Positions 1-11,678 of a stretch of DNA of 64,000 nt are shown here, one piece after another. This DNA comes from Archegozetes longisetosus (taxonomy: Eukaryota; Arthropoda; Arachnida; Sarcoptiformes; Trhypochthoniidae). The position numbers and the translations under genes are program-made. Each line of letters starts with the position of its first letter. The first letter of the stretch is position 1. Location: assembly GCA_018873245.2 (NCBI GenBank), contig JAEMBT020000008.1, positions 7,098,238 to 7,162,237 on the forward strand. Direction: 5' to 3'. The notes beneath the pieces were generated by a model, which made no database searches, was not told the DNA's origin, and was given only the letters and a program-made list of their open reading frames with translations.

Positions 1-991
1 TAAACAGATATTTGTGAGATATTGAAGCATTTTTATTAATAGAAGCTGTCGTCAAATTCAACAGTATATGAGAGATAAGTAATACGATCAAAACGAACAA
101 TGAGGTTATGGATGTAACTAATTCGAAATCTTCAAACAGAAACTGCTGTAAAAGCATTAGATTAATTGGAATTAATGTATAACTGAAAGCAAAATAGTAT
201 TTCTTCCAAAATTGGTTGTATTTTATAGTGTTATTGCAAATATAATTGTGTTCTTCAAGTAATTTGTTTATATATCGAGAGTTAAAACATGTCTTCTTTT
301 GAAAAAACTTTTGATTGAATAATCTAAATCTTAATCCACAATAATAGCAAGACATGAAATAATAAAGAAAACTATATGATAGGACGGTAATGTTGTATAT
401 CGACCACGAAGCAACAAAAAGTGCATTAATAATACCATAAGCAATACTCCGAACAGATTTGAAGTTTTTGAATACCAGATAAGAAAGTAAAAGAAAAAAG
501 AGAAGTGAATTAGATTTTATTCCAATCGATAGCAGGAATTTGTAAAATGATATTTTTTGAACAAATAATTTCATTTCCTTTTCATCTTCTATGCCAATCG
601 TATCCATACCTTTCAACCCCTCCATCACTTGAATAATTTCCAACCATTTATAAAGTTTACAATTGCTATAATTGAATAGATATACTATTCTTATAGATAA
701 TATTAAGGCAAATAAACAAATAGCATAAAAATATTGAACTAAGCCGATTAACTTAATAACATCGAAGTAGAATATGGGATAGTTTTCATTTTCGAAAGTA
801 ATAGAATTTATCGAAAACTTAATTAAGACCAGAATAAGCATAGTAATTATAGCGGTAGACTTGAATCTTTGATTTCTCTTCTTCACAGAAACGAGATAGT
901 TATTAATATCTTGCCTATGAATGAGTCCATATTCGTAAAGTGGTAAACCCAGATTTTCTATATATGAAATTCTTTCTGTATCTTCCGACAT
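1..991 (-). CDS. Chemoreceptor-like multi-pass membrane protein, N-terminal part (runs off window edge)
   Basis: An uninterrupted minus-strand reading frame of 330 codons starts at the ATG at 991-989 and reaches position 1 without a stop, so the gene continues beyond the window. The protein starts MSEDTERISY and is rich in I, L, F and Y. I see about six hydrophobic segments, near residues 46-62, 78-105, 155-175, 183-210, 270-292 and 298-318, separated by short basic loops. There is no signal peptide, and the N-terminus is long and charged. This layout (cytoplasmic N-terminus, six or more helices, little polar extracellular sequence) resembles arthropod gustatory-receptor-like chemoreceptors. 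The conserved C-terminal TYhxxxxQF motif that would settle the family lies outside the window. The single large exon is unusual beside the intron-rich neighbours. The reading frame is certain. The chemoreceptor call is inference from topology, and another multi-pass protein family is possible. Confidence 0.6.
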   Translation of the reverse strand, partial: MSEDTERISYIENLGLPLYEYGLIHRQDINNYLVSVKKRNQRFKSTAIITMLILVLIKFSINSITFENENYPIFYFDVIKLIGLVQYFYAICLFALILSIRIVYLFNYSNCKLYKWLEIIQVMEGLKGMDTIGIEDEKEMKLFVQKISFYKFLLSIGIKSNSLLFFLLLSYLVFKNFKSVRSIAYGIINALFVASWSIYNITVLSYSFLYYFMSCYYCGLRFRLFNQKFFQKKTCFNSRYINKLLEEHNYICNNTIKYNQFWKKYYFAFSYTLIPINLMLLQQFLFEDFELVTSITSLFVLIVLLISHILLNLTTASINKNASISHKYLF

Positions 992-3900
992 ATTTCGCTC
1001 GTTATTAGAAATAAATAGACCTCATTAGTTGATCAAATTGAATATATATATTTTTAAAAGTATGATTAAAACAAATGTTTTCTCCATAGAAATTAATTGA
1101 AAAATTGTAAAAATTCCTACAAAAATAGAAAATATAATTGGTTTTCTAAAAGTTTATGATTAGCTAATTCATTCATAGAGTCATTAAATTGTACTCTCAT
1201 TACTTAAACTCAAATAATGATGTCACACAATTATAAAAATAAATTCTAAAATTGAGTCTATTTTAGATCAATACAAAATCATTAAATAAACTTATCTTAA
1301 TTTTTCTCTTATTTATTAGGGTGGTTCAAAAGTAATCGCATATTCAAATTTCATTTTTGAAATCATATACAATAAAAAATGATATTTTGGTGTTGGCGTA
1401 TAGAATGTAGTTGCAGCCTGGCTTTATGAAAACTTCCCAACGCTTTTGAAGTATTGATATTCAAACAAACTAGTTATACGAATAACCTCATGATAAGTGA
1501 CTTCCAAATAAGTTCATTTGCAAATCTTTTACCCTTAGCCTCTCAACCCTTACGATGCTGTTGTAACCACAGAGGTTCAAACCAGGCATATATTAGTTTA
1601 TTTTCAATCATATTCAGCATTTCGCTTTATTTTTCACAGAGACATTGCCGAAAATTCGATATTTTTCTAAGTATATATTATGTAAAAACCTTGCGAATCA
1701 TTGGTTTCTTTTTAGATTTAATAGAATTATACTTCAATTCCGTCACTTAGTAATTTTTCGGATACGGATGACGTTTAATAATGTCACGTTTAGGAATTGT
1801 TAAGCATTTCCAAGAAAAAGTAAATACATGTATAAATTAAAAAGTGAGGAAACTACTGCTATTTATGATATAATTTTGTTAATATCCAAGAATATTATAA
1901 TTATATATACTATGAGCCACTGTCATGCTATTCATTTTTTCATTTCTTCCATAAAATATTTGTTCCGTTATCGCGTCAATGAGTTGTTAATTTTGCTCTA
2001 CATTTATAGTGATATTCAATAAAGTTAAGCGAAAGATTATTACGATTTTGTCAGATTTTCATAAATGAACACAAATTCGTTTAGTCTCGGAGAAATTCTA
2101 ATAAAAGTCTGGCTTTTTGCCTTAGGACGCAATGTCATATATGACTTTGTCTAAATGAGTACTTCCTCAAATATATTGTATAGATTCTTAAAACCTTCCT
2201 GTGCCCAGTGAGCTTCTTCTATGAGCCAAAATTAATATTTGATTTAAAAAGACTCAAAAAGACTTTGGGCTGGCCAAAAAAATACGACTGCTTTCCACCA
2301 AAAAGGCCGAAGGGTGACTACTCTGTCGAGAACGCTAATATGCATTTCATTAAAGAAACGAAATTCTTACTTTAATGATACAACAAATTTATTTTATTAA
2401 TAATACAATAGCATATTATCTATACATAAAGTCAGCTAAATATTTGAACATGTAAACTGAATATTCGTTCAGAAGTATGAGAAGCTATGAGCAAAGTATG
2501 AGCAAAAGTCAAAAAGTCTAGTTTTCACGAAATTAATTTATGTATTCAAATATGAATGTATAGTGTAACTATTCTTCTAGCTTAGGAGTATAGGACCTAA
2601 TTTGATTACCCATTTTTAAACTAATGAAAATAAAATTATGACTGATCTCAATCTATGACATATGTTCTGAAATCGAAACTCATCATATCTTTTATACATT
2701 TCTTGAAACTTAAGCTAATTAAATAGAAATTTAGAAAAATAACATCTCAAATATAAAAAAAATTTGCTGAATCAAATGCAAAGCTAAGATCTATATAGAA
2801 ATTTTGTTCACTTAATCCAGAAATCTCTACGATAAAGACTTTCTTCAGATTTGAATAACTTTTTACTTTTAACTCCTATTAAATAGTAATTAAAATGTAT
2901 TATTGTATTCATTTCCTCAACTAACTGTTCAAGAAATCGATAACACTTTTGATTTCCAAACAAATCTATTGGGTTTATTAGGATGTAGTCCACTATCGCA
3001 GTCATTGTATTTTTTTTAATAAACTCTACATTAAAAGTAAATACTTTCTAAATCTCTAAACGCTTCCTCAGCTCAGAGCCAACTACTAGTTGAATAATTT
3101 TAAAATCAGATTTGGATTAATGAGGACAGATTTAGAATAAGGATCTAGAATATGAATGGATGAATGTACTCAAATACTGAAACTTAAAAGAAATTCATTA
3201 AGGATAACAAATTATCTTATAATATATTCATATCGTTCGGAATTATACAGTTCTATCCTCAATTTTTAACGAAAATGAGTTATTGGCATATCATTATTGA
3301 ACAACTGATCCTCTAACTAATGAATTAGAAATTTTCAAGAAATCTCATTCTGTTAGCTTTAAATCACAAAAGAACCAAGAATTTTGGCGATTTTTCGCTA
3401 TTCCTTCAATAATTCGATATTGAACATAGTTAAAAATACCATATTTGAACTTGTTTTTTAAACCTTTAAAACAAAAAAGTTTGTCAAAATCGGAGCAAGT
3501 TTTGATATTTTCGAAAAATCAACTTAGCTCATTTTAATTAATATATTTAAGGTCCATACCTCATAAGAAGTTTGAATATATGCACAAAAGTTTAAAAGTC
3601 TCTCTCTTTGCTTTTCACTTTCACCAAACTTTTAATCAAGTCACTATTTAGAAAATAAAATTCGTGAAAATATAAAATTTATTTAAAATTTAATCTCATT
3701 TTAAAGTTTCTGTGTTCCATTAATTGAAAAAATTTATTATATCTATCATTTTTATGATAGTATAGTATAATTCTCAAATTTGACTAGAGAATTTGGAGAA
3801 ATTTCAAAACATAGCTCCGAATATTTGAATAATCCTCCAGTTTTGGGTCAAACGAATATAATTTGAATGAGATTAATTATAAGCCTAGATGTCCACCTAT

Positions 3901-4336
3901 CATAAAGTATATTCATTTCATATCGATATCTCATGGTTTGTCTCACCCATCTCAAACTTCAATTGCGTTTTTCTCAATTTTCTTGAGACAGGATTGTATA
4001 ATTCCAGAACGACGATATAAACGCTTCGAACACATATATCATTAGAATTTCGCATAAAATTAATGATTTATCAAATAAATGATACGACTTTAGAAGTTGG
4101 TTAGAATAGCAGTAATACTAATTATGAGACAAATTATCTCTAGTCTATGCTTTTACATTCAATGACAAGAACGAATTGAAGTCTAAAATTCATCTAATTC
4201 TGGTTCAAAATAAAGTTTCGGTTTATAAAACAATATTTTTTAATCTTCGAACATATTTTAACAATGAACTCAATTAATTTAACGACAATTAAATTGAAAT
4301 TCTAGCAAATTGAGAGCTTCAAAATTACAATATTGA
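992..4336. other. Gene-free AT-rich stretch
   Basis: I see no coding sequence with convincing composition, splice sites or family resemblance. The short open frames at 1454-1750, 1828-2022, 2808-3005 and 3863-4045 are what AT-rich DNA gives by chance or lie over a decayed transposon (see 1318-1500). A GC-richer patch near 2265-2335 contains the motif AAAAAGGCCGA, which recurs at about 50.87 and 51.38 kb in the opposite orientation, so it is probably part of a dispersed repeat. Confidence 0.5.
1318..1500 (-). mobile_element. Probable 3' end of a decayed mariner-like element
   Basis: On the minus strand a short frame around 1385-1465 reads LQKRWEVFIKPGCNYIL and then a stop. This resembles the C-terminal RW-x-C-I-x-x-G-x-Y signature of mariner transposases. 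It is followed about 60 bp later by an end-like sequence (ATGCGATTACTTTTGAACCA, reading from 1344 downward) next to CCCTAATA. I could not find the opposite terminal repeat, and the rest of the transposase is not recognisable, so this would be an old fragment. Confidence 0.3.
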
Positions 4337-5115
4337 AGCACAATACAAGAGAAACCAAAAGTTGAATCACCAGAGGTAAATACATTTGATATACTTTATA
4401 TTGATGAAGATATTGATGATGAAAATTTTGATCTGCAAAAATTAGATTGAAGAATCCTAGAAGCACTAATTAATGTCACTAAGGAAGATGACAATCATAA
4501 CGAAGAAAGAAATCAATAAAATGAAGTTGCAGTCCATGTTGAGGAAATGGAATGTAAAATATACACTGAAAGTAAAGGCTTGTTGGAATCACCAGTCTGT
4601 CAATGCAGAGGAACTGCTGGAACTGTTTGCGAGTCATGTCTTCGACAATATATATGTACTTCACAGAGAACTGATTGTTCAAATTTTAGATCATAATATG
4701 AATGCCTATATTGTGGTTTCGAATGAGATCTCATTTTGGGAATGTTCAAAGATCAATCAAAGTGAGTTTTATTTCATATTTTTAGGTTCAGGACTCGATA
4801 TCGTTTGCTGAAAAAGATCAATGCATTGACTGATCATAGTTTACATCATATTTTAATCTATATTTTCATTGGAATTTTGTTGTTTTTCTACTCTATACTT
4901 GGTTGTACTATTTGTATCTTCTATTCTTTGTATCAAAATCTTCCTCGAGAAAAATCAGTGACACTAGGATTGGAAAACGACAATCTAAGATTCGAAGTTC
5001 GAAAATGGATTTGAATCCACCCTCCAATAGAAGATCTGGTCATTCTGCAGTATACGCCACCCATCCTAATACTGTACACGCTACTCCTGGACCTACTATA
5101 GTATACACCAACTAG
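4337..5115 (+). pseudogene. RING-CH (MARCH-like) membrane ubiquitin-ligase pseudogene
   Basis: One plus-strand frame from about 4337 reads through an acidic segment (YIDEDIDDENF), then a RING-CH-like cysteine cluster (ECKIYTES, PVCQCRGTAGTVCESCL, TDC, ECLYCGFE), then a basic stretch and a long hydrophobic segment (HHILIYIFIGILLFFYS...). This is the usual order of a MARCH E3 ligase: C4HC3 zinc-binding domain, then membrane helices. The frame is kept but broken by five in-frame stops: TGA 4448, TAA 4517, TAA 4694, TGA 4724 and TGA 4763. Key zinc ligands are also changed: the second Cys is Tyr and the His of the VHxSCL motif is Cys. A GT...AG pair at 4762-4785 would remove only 24 bp, which is too short for a normal intron. 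After 5012 another frame shift would be needed to reach the P/T/H-rich tail ending at 5115. I read it as a recently decayed copy. Confidence 0.5.
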
Positions 5116-5116
5116 C

Positions 5117-5224
5117 AGGTTAGGTTAGTTAGGTGGGTTAAGTGGTTTGGGTGATTACGTAGGTTAAATCTGGTTTCAACAGGTTAGGTTAGGCTTGGAT
5201 ATGTTAGGTCTGGTTTATACAGGT
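5117..5224 (+). repeat. Degenerate TTAGG/AGGTTAGGTT-type interstitial repeat
   Basis: About 108 bp holds many copies of GGTTAGGTTAGTTAGG-like units interrupted by substitutions (GGTTAGGTTAGTTAGGTGGG, then AGGTTAGGTTAGGC, then ATGTTAGGTCTGG). TTAGG is the ancestral arthropod telomere repeat. A G-rich strand like this inside a chromosome could be an interstitial telomeric remnant or an unrelated AGGTT minisatellite. It starts right after the last codon of the RING-CH pseudogene tail. Confidence 0.55.
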
Positions 5225-5671
5225 AAGACAGTTAATATGAAAAATGAAGTGATGGTATATACTTTAGTAAGTCTAGGGATGGCGTATGCTGTAGAATGAC
5301 CGAAGATTTTATCAATGAATTGAAGTGAAAGGGGTTAGAAAAAGATATGCTCAGAAGAAATAGACACCGTGAAAAGTTGCGAACTTCAGTTTAGAAATTC
5401 AAACAATGACTTAGATCTGAATAAACCAGTAAATAGTTTGTAGTATTATGACTTGTTTTTGCTGGAAATTAAGTTCTTACTCCTTTCTTAAGTTCAATAA
5501 TTAGAAATCTCTCTCGCATTTCAAATTTGAGTTCTTTACTCTGTTAAGCTTTGCTATTTGCAAGTATAAGAAGCTTTTCAATTGCACGCTATCGCTTGCT
5601 CAAATAATTAAATTTTATTGCAGAATGTGATCAACAATAATGAAGTACAAGAAACAGCACTAAAGCTTATA

Positions 5672-6192
5672 TTAGGTCAATCAGTAATTCCATGGACTCG
5701 GATAACTTTTTATTTCGTTGTCATAGGATGTTAGTTGTTTGTTATTATTTGTTATCTTAACAAGTATGACTGCACAGAAGACACTCCGTTTTATTTTATT
5801 TTTTTAAGACTGAGCTTTGAAGAGTGCATAAAACTTGATGAAATTCGTGCTCGTGTTACAGATGAAGAGTAAAGAGCCTGAATCAAGATTGAAGTTATAC
5901 AGAACACTCTAGAAACTCAAGTTTTAAGATGGTATTGCCAGAATAAAGCGTCCTCTCAAAGATATTCGATTCATTCATGAAGCAGAATTAGAAAAGGCTT
6001 TAATTCGTCAATTGATGGAATTAATACAAGGAGTCAATTCAAAGGGAGGAAATATTTGTACGATCAACGGAAAGATATTATGAGAAATGCGGGAGACTAT
6101 ATTGCTGATTAATACAATAAACACTAACATATATCTATTCTATATCAAAAAAATTCTAATTGAACTTTCCACAGAATTACTGATTGACCTAA
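5672..6192. mobile_element. 521-bp mariner-like element, internally deleted and decayed
   Basis: Terminal inverted repeats of 24 bp (TTAGGTCAATCAGTAATTC plus five more bases) match at 22 of 24 positions between 5672-5695 and 6169-6192. Both ends are flanked by the dinucleotide TA (5670-5671 and 6193-6194), the Tc1/mariner target-site duplication. Inside, the plus strand at 6049-6111 reads RKYLYDQRKDIMRNAGDYIAD and a stop, which looks like a transposase C-terminus. The preceding frame (about 5935-6055) is shifted relative to it. The DDE catalytic core is missing, so the copy cannot move itself. Confidence 0.7.
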
Positions 6193-7757
6193 TATTTATG
6201 AGTCTTTGATATTTTTATTGACTCCCATAAGTCCCATTCTGTAGTAAAAAATTTGGTATTATTGACAGCATGTTCTTAGTGTCAAGTACGAATTAGAGAC
6301 AAATGTTCCCTGGGTTTTCAATAGAAATTTAGAATACAGAACCCGAAAAATCTTGTCTCTGATAAATTTTTAATGTACTTTCAGTCGAAAATACAAAGCT
6401 TTTCAGTACAGACTAAGGCTCTTGGGACACACTATAAGTGAAAATTGTTAATTCTTTTAATAGGGAAAGAATCTTAAAATATTACAGTGATGCTTATATC
6501 ATTATTCATTGAATACATGAGAAACTTGCCAACCAATATATTTGTTTATTCTCAAACAATTAAGTAATGAATTTGTTCAATCCAATAACTGTTTACCTAA
6601 TATATGTTCAATTGTGTTATACCGTATGTTTATAGCAGCTATTTGAGTCGTAGTACAATTTATAGGATATTATTTAAATTGATGGAATATTTATTTTTCT
6701 TCTACTACTCAAGCAATAATGATGATGAACGCTATCTCTATTCCAGACACCAACTCTTATGCGTAACACACGTAATGACTAATAGTAAAATGCACTTAAG
6801 ATCTACCAGAAGATTGGATTAGAACTATTAGCATATTAGATGTAGTGATATCAAATATCACTAGTTCTACAAAATTTGGAATTGTTTAGCGAACTTAGAA
6901 ATTAACGATTATTGAAATAAAGTAGTTCCTGGAACTTATTTGCAAAATAGAATCCGAGTTTATATAACTTTCACTGCATCAACAATAAAAGCAACCTTAA
7001 AAATGACAAAAATTCATGCTTTTATCTGATAAGTACGTCAAATATCAATGAAGATTTAAAAGTTTTGAAATATTTTCTACAACTTTTTGATTAAAGAATT
7101 CTTTGATGTCATGTATGACTGAAGAATAAAATTGTTGCTTAACATATTGTTATTAACTTAAATGCCAATAAATCTGCGATAGAAATAACACAGAATAAGG
7201 TTTAAGAATCTTAAAAACATAAGTTTAAAAATAAATCGGAAATGTTTATGTCAAAAAAGTTTGTAACTGTTATCGTAAAATTTAATTTTCGCAAAGCTGA
7301 GAATTGATAACATGTTTCCTAAAGAAAAGTTTGTGTTCTTCAGTACACTTTATTTAATCGCATGTAAAAATAATACAGAGTAATCAATGACTAAAATATA
7401 GAACTTAATGATCACTACTAGAGAATGAAATATTTATTCTGGTATAAATAGATCGTACCCATCGTTTCAAGTCTGACGTCTATAGAGTAGAGGAATCTGA
7501 GAAACATTCAAAGAATTGTGAGAATTTCCATCATTCTTATGAACCAATAGCTTATTATAAAGAACTTAATTTGAGTTTCCATGAATTTTCAGACTTATGC
7601 TATCTATATAAGTATAATGAAGACCATCAAGAATTGTTTGTGAGAACAGTTAATTAAGTTCAAATGCTTTCTATTTCTTAAATTTTGTTATCATTCAGTT
7701 TTCACTTGTTATAAGTATGAAATTCAGCATAAATTAAGCCCATATTGTGGTCACAGA
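6193..7757. other. Intergenic/upstream region of the GPCR gene
   Basis: No gene seen. A TATA-like GGTATAAATAGATC lies at 7440-7453, about 315 bp before the GPCR start codon, and could be the GPCR core promoter. The acceptor-like CACAG at 7752-7756, just before the ATG, leaves open an upstream non-coding exon. Confidence 0.4.
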
Positions 7758-10700
7758 ATGGATGGATACCTAGTCTACCAAAAAAACTTAAGTGAACCCG
7801 AACTTAACGATAGTCTCGAAGCACTTGATACTGAATGGCAAATATTTTTCATAATACTTTACTCATTGATTTCGATTCTAGCTCTCTGTGAAAATTTATT
7901 AGTGATTTTTGTGCAACTATTTGGTAAAAATTTTGAGAAAATTTTGCGGAAATGTCTGATCAATTTAGCGATCGCTGACATAAGTATTGGTGTCCTATCA
8001 GCTCCGTTCTCTTATACAGACTTCATGCTAGGCCACTGGATATTTCCACATTTCATGTGTCCATTATCTCAGTTCGCTTTACTTTTAGCTGTTTTTGTGA
8101 CAACTTATACCTTAACTTTGATTAGTCTTGAAAGGTATGGTTTACAGAAGTGTTAAGCTTTAGTTGGTTTTCAATATAGTATTTACTGGAAATCTCAAGT
8201 CTCGGGATGAGGAAAATAGCTTAAAATTACTGTTGACGTGCGTTTTATTCAGAATTAAAATTAAAGTCTAACATATTTGGTTTCTTAATAGAAGTTTCAT
8301 TTTTTGTCTAATTTACACTTTAAGTGAAGCACGTGCCGTCTATAACCCGAAACTATTTTCCTTATTCCCAGACTTTCCAGATGTACAATCTGACGATAAA
8401 GTATAAGTAAAACTATGCGCTTAAAAGCAATAAAAGCCAATAAGAGATGAAACAAACAAGGGAAAGACTAAATAAAATTCATTTTGTTTTGTCATAAGAC
8501 AGACAGACTTAAACTTAGGTTTTCGATATATTAATTACTTTATTATTAAAGTGATCTCTAAGTACGTCGGGCACGAAGAGTTCTATATGACATATACTTT
8601 ATCGTACAACTTTACATTAAATAAAGGGTATCTGAGAAGTCCCTATATGTTGAAATGATTTTTGGTTGTGGAAAGCGACAATTTTCTCAAAAATCCATAA
8701 AATTAGTCTTTCCAGTCTCGCGCAACTGAAAACACTTAGTTAAATACACATTCAAAATCAAATTCATTTAAGGTTAGGACTAACGGTCTAATAAATTAAT
8801 TTATTTGAAATTTATTTGACCTACAACAATATAAGAAGAGAAGCAACTATAGCCGAGCTCTCCTCTTGTTTTAAGTTTTAACATAGTTTAAAATACGTTG
8901 TTGATCTGACCAAAGCTTTGCAGATCAATTATTTTTATTAAATTTGAGTAACATTTTTTCCTTTAATTGACAAGATTTTAACAGTTTTAGTTTTTGAATA
9001 AAGCAGAATAGTTTGAATTGAGACTCTTAACTCGAAAATCATTTGAATCTGAAGATTCGGAAATGTAAATTCTCAAAATGATTTTTTAAATATTAATCAG
9101 CACTCTACTGATATTAGGCATCAGTCAATTTACCTATTTAACGGTAAAGTCTTGATTTCAGGAGAAAACAACTTTTGTTCAGGCTTATCGTTTTGTTAGA
9201 TGAATTACACACCGATACTACATTACAATTATTATGATGTATTAGTTTCTGTAAGATTTGGCCAGGTATGCCCATTCAGTTCCTGACCCACAGACTTGTA
9301 ATCATTTAGAGCATGTTCAAGAAGATAAGTAAGAGCTAGAATTTTAATATATTGTCATATATTCTTTTTGAAACCTGGACAACTCCATATATAAAAACTC
9401 TAAGAAAATAATTAGTGTAGAGCTATCTTATAAATAATTGTTTTTCGGGTTAAAGATTGATCTGGTGGGGACTCTAGTGCAAGAATTCAATCGAAGTCAA
9501 AGTTTCTCTATAAGAGTATAGCTTGATTCAAGAGACTAAATAAAACTTGAATGTGTATAAGTCATGCAAACTTGTTTATCTTACCAATTGATAAACCATA
9601 TATTGCACGGCTGTTTAAAATAATATAAACACTTATCGAGTATACTATATGAAAAGTTTAGATTTATTTATACTTAACAAGGTGAATAAGTTGCAAAGTG
9701 ATTAATAGAAACAAAAGCAGAGCTACGTAGTTATGAAATATAAGTTTAAGATTTAGAGAGAGAGAACCAACTAATTTCAAAGCTCTCATAAACTGAACTG
9801 CCTTTGGAAAGTTACGTTGCTTATGTAGCTTTTGTTATGTGATATTATATTTAATTTACTTATTATTACAACTATGTTAGCACAAACTAACCTGTAAAAC
9901 AATAATTCGTGTTTTTAGCTGCGAGTTCAAGAAACAGTAAACAAATACTGTAACCTAAAAGATTCAGAAAATAATACTTAAAGCAAAATTATTATTTCAG
10001 GTATAATCACAGATAAAAAAATGATTAACTAACTAGTGCTTGCAATTTCTATTTATACAGAGATTACAGAAACTTATGGTCCTGTTAAGTATAACAATAT
10101 TATTAGGTTATTAAATAATCACAGTTCTATTATTCAGTATATGAAAGTTAAACAAACTTGAATTTCAATTTATTGCTCTATCGCTAAATTTATAGACCTA
10201 AAAATATTCTCAAAAATTAACTAAATTTACCATTTTCACAAAATCTTTGTTAAAGTTCTAACATTAAAATTATATAGATATGAGCGTCATTTGCAATAGT
10301 AATAACCATACAGTACTCCAGCCTTTAAAATCTTATCCGATGCTTTGATTTGAACCTAATTGAACCCTTTATTCATTTCTAAGCACTTCACAATTTAGTC
10401 TTAAGTTCAAAATTTAACCAAAGCAATACGTTACTGAACTTCAATTTTCGAAGAAACCTTATACTTAAGTCCTAATTCGAAGAACAGCTTTAAAAATGAG
10501 TGCAAAAAGTCCTTTCCTGTCAAATCGAATTGTACTGTAAATAAGTATGTGTGCTTAAAATACTTCTCACAAGTTCTAATATTTGTGCTAAGATATTCAT
10601 TTAAAACTATTTTACAGTCTATATGAAAGGCTAAACTTGTTGCCAACTTTTATACCTAGATATATAGCTGTTGTTCATCCAGTGTTTCACGCAAACAAAT

Positions 10701-11331
10701 GCAATGTGATTGAATCGTCTTCATCATTGCTGCTACTAATTGGTTGGATACTCGGTAGTCTATTATCAGCTCTCACTCTAATCCACTGCAAAGTTAGAGA
10801 GTTCAAATGGAACGGAGATACCTATTACGACTGCCGAATAATCTATAACAGCGAACTGGAACAGAAAGCCTATATCTTGTTGCTATTCATATTGACATTT
10901 CTATTACCACTTGTATTACAGGCAACTTTCTATTTACGCATAGCTTTAAAAATCAAAAACTCCAAAGCCACACTATTTCGAGACAAAATCAGACTCACTA
11001 AAATGTTAGCCTTACTTGTCTTATTGTTTGCTATCTGTTGGCTACCAATTAAGCTCTTCTTTCTTGTGGTCATCTTCAACAAAGAGATGGTTGACTTTCA
11101 CACTAAAACAACTGCATATCACGTTTATGTGTTTACGTATTTTATTGCCCACTGTCTTGCTATGTTTAGCAGTTGCATCAATCCAATTGTTTATTGTTTT
11201 ATGAGCAAAAGTTTTCGAGTGAGTGTTTTTGTCATATTCAATTATTCAATCTTTTACATAAGTATTTATTGTTTTATTTGAAGGATGACTTTTGGCACCT
11301 TATGGGCAGAACTCGGTCTCAAACTAATTGA
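7758..11331 (+). CDS. Family-A (rhodopsin-like) neuropeptide G-protein-coupled receptor
   Basis: Three exons (7758-8134, 10660-11218, 11284-11331) join to a 327-aa receptor. The first junction is AG|GTATGG to CTAG|A, restoring ER-YIAVVHP. The second is CGA|GTGAGT to GAAG|GAT, with a 65-bp intron. Visible landmarks are N-glycosylation sites at N10 and N17, LAIAD in TM2 (D74), Cys101 and Cys184 for the TM3-ECL2 disulfide, ERY (125-127) in place of DRY, GW in TM4, CWLP in TM6 (252-255), NPIVY in TM7 (300-304) and a basic SKSFR helix 8. The tail after it is only 15 residues. The GHW motif after TM2, PLS in TM3 and the ERYIAVVHP motif place it with peptide receptors of the tachykinin/neuropeptide-Y/RYamide-luqin group. 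I cannot choose a ligand. It would sit in the plasma membrane and couple to G proteins. The first intron is 2.5 kb. The DIPK2-like gene converges on it downstream. Confidence 0.88.
8135..10659 (+). other. GPCR intron 1
   Basis: This 2525-bp interval is bounded by GTATGG and CCTAG. It is AT-rich and I see no nested gene. The open frame at 10431-10646 on the minus strand crosses no plausible splice signal and lacks family features. Confidence 0.6.
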
Positions 11332-11446
11332 ATGACGAACTCAACTATTCTTAAGTCATACTTTATAACCTTTAGTAACTTAATTAAATGTTCATATTTT
11401 GCGTCAAACTTTTAGCAAAACTACATCTCAGACATAATTGAAAACA

Positions 11447-11464
11447 TTTATTGTTGATAATAAA
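11447..11464. terminator. Opposed poly(A) signals of GPCR (+) and DIPK2-like (-)
   Basis: TTTATT at 11447-11452 is an AATAAA on the minus strand, 227 bp past the DIPK2-like stop. AATAAA at 11459-11464 serves the plus strand, 128 bp past the GPCR stop. The two hexamers face away from each other with six bases between them, so the two mature 3' ends should overlap by a few tens of bases. Confidence 0.5.
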
Positions 11465-11678
11465 TATTAAATAGTTTATCAAAAGCTTGCATTTTGTGCA
11501 AACTAAGTAAATATTATAAATTGGCTAGCAATTAATTAAATTAAAAACATCTATAAACTTCTAAACTAATTAAAGCTCAAAATAAGAAATAGGAGATCAT
11601 AAAAATAGTTGCCATGAAAAAAGCTAATCTCTAACAGCAATGAAAAAATATGTTTTAATTACAAATTTGATGCCAAAA

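Noticed and set aside
4762-4785. 24-bp GT...AG intron in the RING-CH copy
   Set aside because: In phase, but far shorter than any other intron here (65 bp minimum). Read as chance within a pseudogene.
11016-11204. Second open frame inside the GPCR exon
   Set aside because: Overlaps TM6-TM7 of the receptor in another frame.
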